From Aureobasidium sp. EXF-3400 (lineage: Eukaryota > Ascomycota > Dothideomycetes > Dothideales > Saccotheciaceae): a stretch of DNA of 64,000 nt. The stretch lies in NCBI GenBank assembly GCA_024195585.1, contig SWBL01000050.1, positions 124,001 to 188,000 on the forward strand, in the 5' to 3' direction. The notes under the pieces are model-generated. The model saw nothing but the letters and a program-made list of their open reading frames with translations, made no database searches and was not told where the DNA came from. The position numbers were made by a program, and so were the translations under genes. Shown here piece after piece: positions 59,720-64,000 of the stretch. Positions within the stretch are counted from its first letter, which is position 1, and each line of letters begins with the position of its first letter.

Positions 59720-61372
59720 ATGGCAACATCCGCAAACCGTACCGTCCTGGCCGAACGACCAACTACAGCACCCACGAAACCACGAGGCCCAACAGCGCCC
59801 ATCGATCCAGATGCCACAGAAATAAAGAGACGCGCTCTCGTAGCACAGAAGCAGTATGGCAGAGGCGACAAGATCTCGACCCGCGGTGTGCAAGACAGAA
59901 AGTTGCGCGGCAACCTGAGAGCGCTGGAGAACAAGTACAAGGATGCCGCCGTCAAGGCAAAAGATGCTGAAATCCTGCTCGAAAACACTTCTGGCTTCCT
60001 GGAGACCGAGGGCGAATTGGAAAGAACCTACAAAGTCAGGCAGGATGAGATTCAGAGTGAGGTCGGTATCGAGACGGCGAAGAAGGGCTTTGAGTTGAGG
60101 CTAGACGGAATGGGCCCGTACAATGTCGACTACACGCGCAACGGTGTGCACATGCTGCTTTCAGGCCGCAAAGGTCATGTCGCCACTATGGACTGGAGGA
60201 AGGGAAAGCTGGGCTGTGAGCTGCAACTAGGCGAGACTGTGCGCGACGCAAAGTGGCTGCACAACAACCAGTTCTTCGCCGTCGCCCAGAAGAAGTACGT
60301 CTACGTCTACGATCACCAGGGTGTCGAGATCCAGACGCTACAAGATCACATCGACGTTACACACATGGAGTTCCTGCCCTTCCACTTCCTCTTGACCACT
60401 ATTGGAAATGCTGGCTGGTTGAAGTACCAAGACACCAGTACTGGCAAACTCGTCGCTCAGATCCCCACAAAGCAAGGTGCCCCGACTGCATTCGGTCAGA
60501 ACCCTCACAACGCCATCCTACACGTCGGACACCAGAACGGCACAGTCAGCATGTGGTCTCCTAACGACCAAAAGCCCCTTGTCAAGGTACTCGCACACAG
60601 AGGTCCTGTGCGCTCATTAGCCTGCGACAGAGAAGGCCGCTACATGGTCTCGACCGGCCAGGACTCCAAAATGTCCGTTTGGGATGTCCGCATGTTCAAG
60701 GAAGTCAACAACTACTTCCTACGCTCTCCCGGTTCCTCGGTCGCCATCTCAGACACAAATCTCACAGCCGTGGGCTGGGGCACTCAGACAACAATCTGGC
60801 GCGACCTTTTCAAGAAGAACGCCGCAGACCAGCAAAAAGTCCAATCGCCCTACATGGCCTGGGGTGGTGAAGGTGAACGCATTGAACGCGTGCGCTGGTG
60901 CCCTTATGAAGATATCCTCGGCATTTCGCACAACAAGGGCTTCTCCTCTGTAATTGTCCCTGGCGCCGGAGAAGCCAACCCCGACTCCCTCGAGGTGCTC
61001 CTCTACGAGAACCCCAAGCAGAGACAAGAACGCGAAGTCAGGAGCCTGCTCAACAAACTGAAACCAGAGATGATTTCCTTGGATCCCGAATTCATTGGTC
61101 AATTGGATCGTGCATCGCATGCTCAGCGTGAACAAGAAAGAGATTTGGATAGAAAGCCTGAAGATCCTCTCGCCAAGATCAAGAACAGAGGTAGAGGCAA
61201 GAACAGCAGTCTTCGCAAATACCTGCGCAAGCAAGGTTCCAAGAACATCATCGATGAGAGGAAGGTTAGGATCCAAGAGCTCAGGAAGGAGCAAGCAAAG
61301 AGGAATAACAAGGCCCGCCAAGGAGAGGTCGAGCTGGGTCCTGCGCTTGCGAGATTTGCCAGAAAGGCTTGA
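59720..61372 (+). CDS. UTP7: U3 snoRNP / SSU processome WD40 protein Utp7
   Basis: Single exon, 550 aa, the standard length. Utp7 (WDR46/BING4 in animals) is a nucleolar component of the small-subunit processome needed for 18S rRNA maturation. The N-terminal 150 residues are basic and helical (QYGRGDKISTRGVQDRKLRG, ALENKYKDAAVKAKDAE). A WD40 propeller follows (MDWRKGKLGCELQLGETVRD, HVGHQNGTVSMWSPNDQKPL, MVSTGQDSKMSVWDVRMFKE). Then comes the BING4 C-terminal domain (QSPYMAWGGEGERIERVRWC, EDILGISHNKGFSSVIVPGA, EANPDSLEVLLYENPKQRQE). The tail is Lys/Arg-rich, fitting nucleolar RNA binding. The initiator ATG follows directly on a leader without upstream in-frame ATG. Confidence 0.95.
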   Translation: MATSANRTVLAERPTTAPTKPRGPTAPIDPDATEIKRRALVAQKQYGRGDKISTRGVQDRKLRGNLRALENKYKDAAVKAKDAEILLENTSGFLETEGELERTYKVRQDEIQSEVGIETAKKGFELRLDGMGPYNVDYTRNGVHMLLSGRKGHVATMDWRKGKLGCELQLGETVRDAKWLHNNQFFAVAQKKYVYVYDHQGVEIQTLQDHIDVTHMEFLPFHFLLTTIGNAGWLKYQDTSTGKLVAQIPTKQGAPTAFGQNPHNAILHVGHQNGTVSMWSPNDQKPLVKVLAHRGPVRSLACDREGRYMVSTGQDSKMSVWDVRMFKEVNNYFLRSPGSSVAISDTNLTAVGWGTQTTIWRDLFKKNAADQQKVQSPYMAWGGEGERIERVRWCPYEDILGISHNKGFSSVIVPGAGEANPDSLEVLLYENPKQRQEREVRSLLNKLKPEMISLDPEFIGQLDRASHAQREQERDLDRKPEDPLAKIKNRGRGKNSSLRKYLRKQGSKNIIDERKVRIQELRKEQAKRNNKARQGEVELGPALARFARKA

Positions 61373-63034
61373 GTGTGAGAATTGTAAAGCATTTGTTCGG
61401 TGTTGCAGTTAGCATTCATGGCGTATATTGGTGTTTGAGGGAACAATGGGAGAGGGGAAAAGTGCAAGATATCATGGCGTTTTAGTTGTAGCTGCATAGT
61501 AACGCAGAGAGGTCGGATCATCAAAGATAATCACCATTTTCTTCAGACAATCACTATACCAAACCCAGGTGATCATTCGTTGCAACTTCACAGCAGATGA
61601 CACGCCCTGCCGTGATTGGAAACCAACATGACTTGTTTGAATATTGTCCTTGGGCGTCCTGCCTTCGAGCTGCTATGACTTGAGTCCATACTTCTCGTAA
61701 ACATCTACTGTTCTCTGTGCTCCATGTCGACGTGAGAACCCATCGGCAATCACACATGGTCTTGATCCGTTCTCTGGTGGGCTCACAGTAGCGTGTATTG
61801 CTTGTTGATCATGCGTATTGCGCATTCCACTCTCAAGAATTGACGCAGAGAAAATGCTAGACCGGACTAGCACTGGCGTCTCGTATTTTTGATATGGGAG
61901 GTGACCGATGGGCATGTCACTTGCTGCAGTTCGACTCCACACCGAGTTTTCAATGATTGCTGGCACCCTACGCACGTATCCAATCTGGACTTGTGGTCGT
62001 CGAGCGACAGCCGCCTCACGCCGCTGTTTCCTGAATGCCGCTGCTTGCAGTCTATGAAGGCCATCACTGACACTGCTCTCCCCTGTGATCACTCACAGCA
62101 AGGTCAAGGAGGATCGTCATCACAGGACCACTCACGCGGAATGCTTTGTCTTGCCTTACATTGCACGCTCAATCTCGATGACTCTCCTTGACACGCTTTT
62201 CATCTGATACGATGCCGACCCCACCCTCGATAGCATCTTGTGCTCCCCTATCAGGCCATAGCGCTCGAGCAGCCCGACAAGACCAGTACCACGTTACATA
62301 ACAGGAGCACTTTTTACGAGGATCTTCATGCCAGAAACCCCATCACGTAGGTGGGAGAAAATGGGCCCGCAGAAGGTGGAGGCAGTCAGTGTGCTAAGAA
62401 TAGAAATGGACCCCCAGGTTTCATCTAACAAGCTGCCAAGCTCTTGTAAAAGTTTAACTCTGGATAATTCGGATGTTTGTTGAAAAACTGCTTCGGAAGA
62501 AGTTTTCATCAGTCATACTGGAGCTGGATATATTTCAATTACACAGCAGCGAAGACGAAGTCCAACACACTTCACTCAATCGCTTCCGGTCTGCGAAAAT
62601 TGACTGCTGAATGTCTTTTGACCAGCGTCGCAGCTTCAGGACCATCTCTCCGGAAGGCTCAATAAGCTTAGGCGGGCCCCATCAAACGGCCTTGTCTCCT
62701 TGGCCGACATCATTTATACTCTGACGGATACCGAACCGACTCTGCAAAGATCACTGACGGTTTGCACATCATCTATCTTGCCACATGACTTTCTATTTTC
62801 ATCCTCTGATTTTAGAACAACCTTCGTATCTAATGTAGATCTCTGTGTGATTGTAGGTGCAGAGTTAGGTGACATCCGTGTCGTCACAGTAGATGAGTAT
62901 GTCCTTGAAGGACATATAAGTATCTTGCGCGATCTTCTAACTATCATTATCATCACAACACTCTCATCACTACTCTCATCTCCATCAACACACTCTTCAC
63001 CACAACCAGACATACAATACAACAACAATCAAGA
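61373..63034. other. Intergenic region upstream of the PhiA-like gene
   Basis: No supported gene. The 139-codon minus frame at 61673-62092 has no recognisable motif. The stretch 62935-63030 is rich in CA, CT and TC steps and is the probable transcribed leader of the wall-protein gene. Confidence 0.45.
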
Positions 63035-64000
63035 TGAAGTCTTCAATCATCATCTCCTCTTTGGCCCTGGCTCTTCCTGCCTTCGCTGCCCCTGCAGCAA
63101 CCACATCAGCAAAGCCCATTGCTACTCCTCAAAACCAATGCCAGGTTGACTACAACAACTGTCTCGCCATTGGCACTCCTGAGGTCATGTGCTCCTGCGA
63201 CATGACCGCCTGCTTCGGCGAAGATGCCGCTCGCATTCGTGAGTGGTGTGCCAGCAAGACCTCCACTCTCACCAGCGGTACCGCCACTGCTACTGCCACC
63301 GCTGCCGCCTCGGCCACTGCTACCGACTGTGTTGCCAAGGACAATGCATGCCGCGCTTCTGACCCCGTCACTGGACTTTCCGCCAACCAGGCTCAATGCT
63401 CTGCCGACAACGCCGCCTGCAAGGGTGCCTGCGAGGAGTCTTACAACACATGCAGAACCACTCGTGGAGCTGATGGCCTCTCAGCCAACCAGGCCCAATG
63501 TGCCTCCGAATACGCCGGCTGCCTCGGCGAGAACCCCTTTGACAAGCGCTCTACCCCCGCTGGTGCCTTTGGCGGTGTCGCCATCCACTCCGGCTCTGAA
63601 ATCCAATACGCCTCTATCAACGCCGCTGAATCCAAGTTCTTCCTTTTGAAGGACTCATCCGTTTACTGCCCCAACATCTCCGGTCTCGCTTGCCCCAACA
63701 CCACATCCACTCAGTTCATTGGTGGCGACAACACCCTCAGTCTCGATACCATTGTGCCTGGTGGCCAACAGGTTTTCGTTGCCGTGGATGGAAGTTTGAG
63801 CTTTACTGCTCCTCACTCTGCTTACACTGGTCCTGATGCTATGAGCACTGGCTTCAGCATTGCTCAGGAGGGTGAGCACATTCAGTTCCAGAACGAGGAT
63901 TGGTTGGCTTGCCCTATTGATGGTCACTATGCTATTTATGCTGCTGCTATTGCTAAGGATGCTTCTGCTTGCACTGGATTTGCTTTCAGAGTTGCTGATT
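63035..64000 (+). CDS. PhiA-like cell-wall protein with Cys-rich N-terminal repeats (cut by window end)
   Basis: Open from ATG 63035 to the window edge, at least 322 aa. Signal peptide KSSIIISSLALALPAFAAPA. A Cys-rich region follows (CQVDYNNCLAIG, MCSCDMTACFGEDAARIREW), then a Thr/Ala linker and two related units sharing GLSANQAQC (CSADNAACKGACEESYNTC and CASEYAGCLGENP). A Lys-Arg site (FDKRS) separates this from a C-terminal domain resembling the Aspergillus PhiA cell-wall protein (HSGSEIQYASINAAESKFFL, VYCPNISGLACPN, DNTLSLDTIVPGGQQVFVAV). PhiA-type proteins are secreted wall or culture-filtrate proteins linked to conidiophore development. The Cys-rich extension is not part of the classical PhiA as I recall it. 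The stop codon lies beyond the window. Confidence 0.85.

Noticed and set aside
61673..62092. 139-codon minus-strand frame downstream of UTP7
   Set aside because: No recognisable motif, no splice-linked extension and no homologous copy in the window; could be real but is unsupported.

Overview
The window is nuclear DNA of a filamentous or yeast-like ascomycete. Short spliceosomal introns (mostly 48-65 nt, GT...CTRAC...AG) interrupt most genes. The set of families points to Pezizomycotina, probably Dothideomycetes: Srk1/Rck2-type kinase, DUF3405, AA11 LPMO, PhiA-like wall protein and Dal5-type permease. The class is an inference from family content, not from a search. I support 22 protein-coding genes (two run off the window edges), three degenerate gene copies, a diverged tandem array and a dispersed MITE-like repeat family. 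Exon boundaries were worked out by hand from frame, splice signals and family fit. Layout: 1-1313 holds the 3' part of a coiled-coil protein gene (minus). 5381-7580 encodes a DUF3405 type II membrane protein. 8658-22513 is an accessory block of unrecognised genes: a 1465-aa coiled-coil protein (A, plus), a 723-aa coiled-coil protein with a Cys motif (B, minus), a 424-aa protein (C, plus), a ~192-bp tandem array between B and C, and then broken copies of A (two pieces in opposite orientations) and B. 22912-32778 carries an Srk1/Rck2-like kinase, an AAA+ ATPase and a low-complexity hypothetical protein, all minus. 34562-41018 is a cell-wall trio: GH5 exo-beta-1,3-glucanase, a Kre9/Knh1-like GPI protein and an AA11-type LPMO. 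43167-46504 holds a sugar porter and an F-box-like protein. 46937-54665 is the most coherent functional block: M19 dipeptidase, Dal5-type permease, Zn2Cys6 regulator and 2,2-dialkylglycine decarboxylase, arranged as two divergent pairs. Both divergent promoters carry the same 15-bp sequence centred on CCCGCGGG, plus GATA sites. I infer a nitrogen-regulated cluster for taking up and degrading alpha,alpha-dialkyl amino acids such as 2-aminoisobutyrate, perhaps from peptaibols. 55132-58299 is a divergent pair of myo-inositol oxygenase and aldo-keto reductase. 58455-64000 holds a tiny CENP-S/MHF1 gene, UTP7 and the start of a PhiA-like wall protein. The MITE-like family (about 115-130 bp, imperfect terminal inverted repeats) has five fuller copies. 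One lies inside, and accounts for most of the excess length of, the 307-nt intron of gene C. A partial copy at 20830-20887 has intron-like ends (GTAAGT...TTACAG), which suggests introner-like potential.
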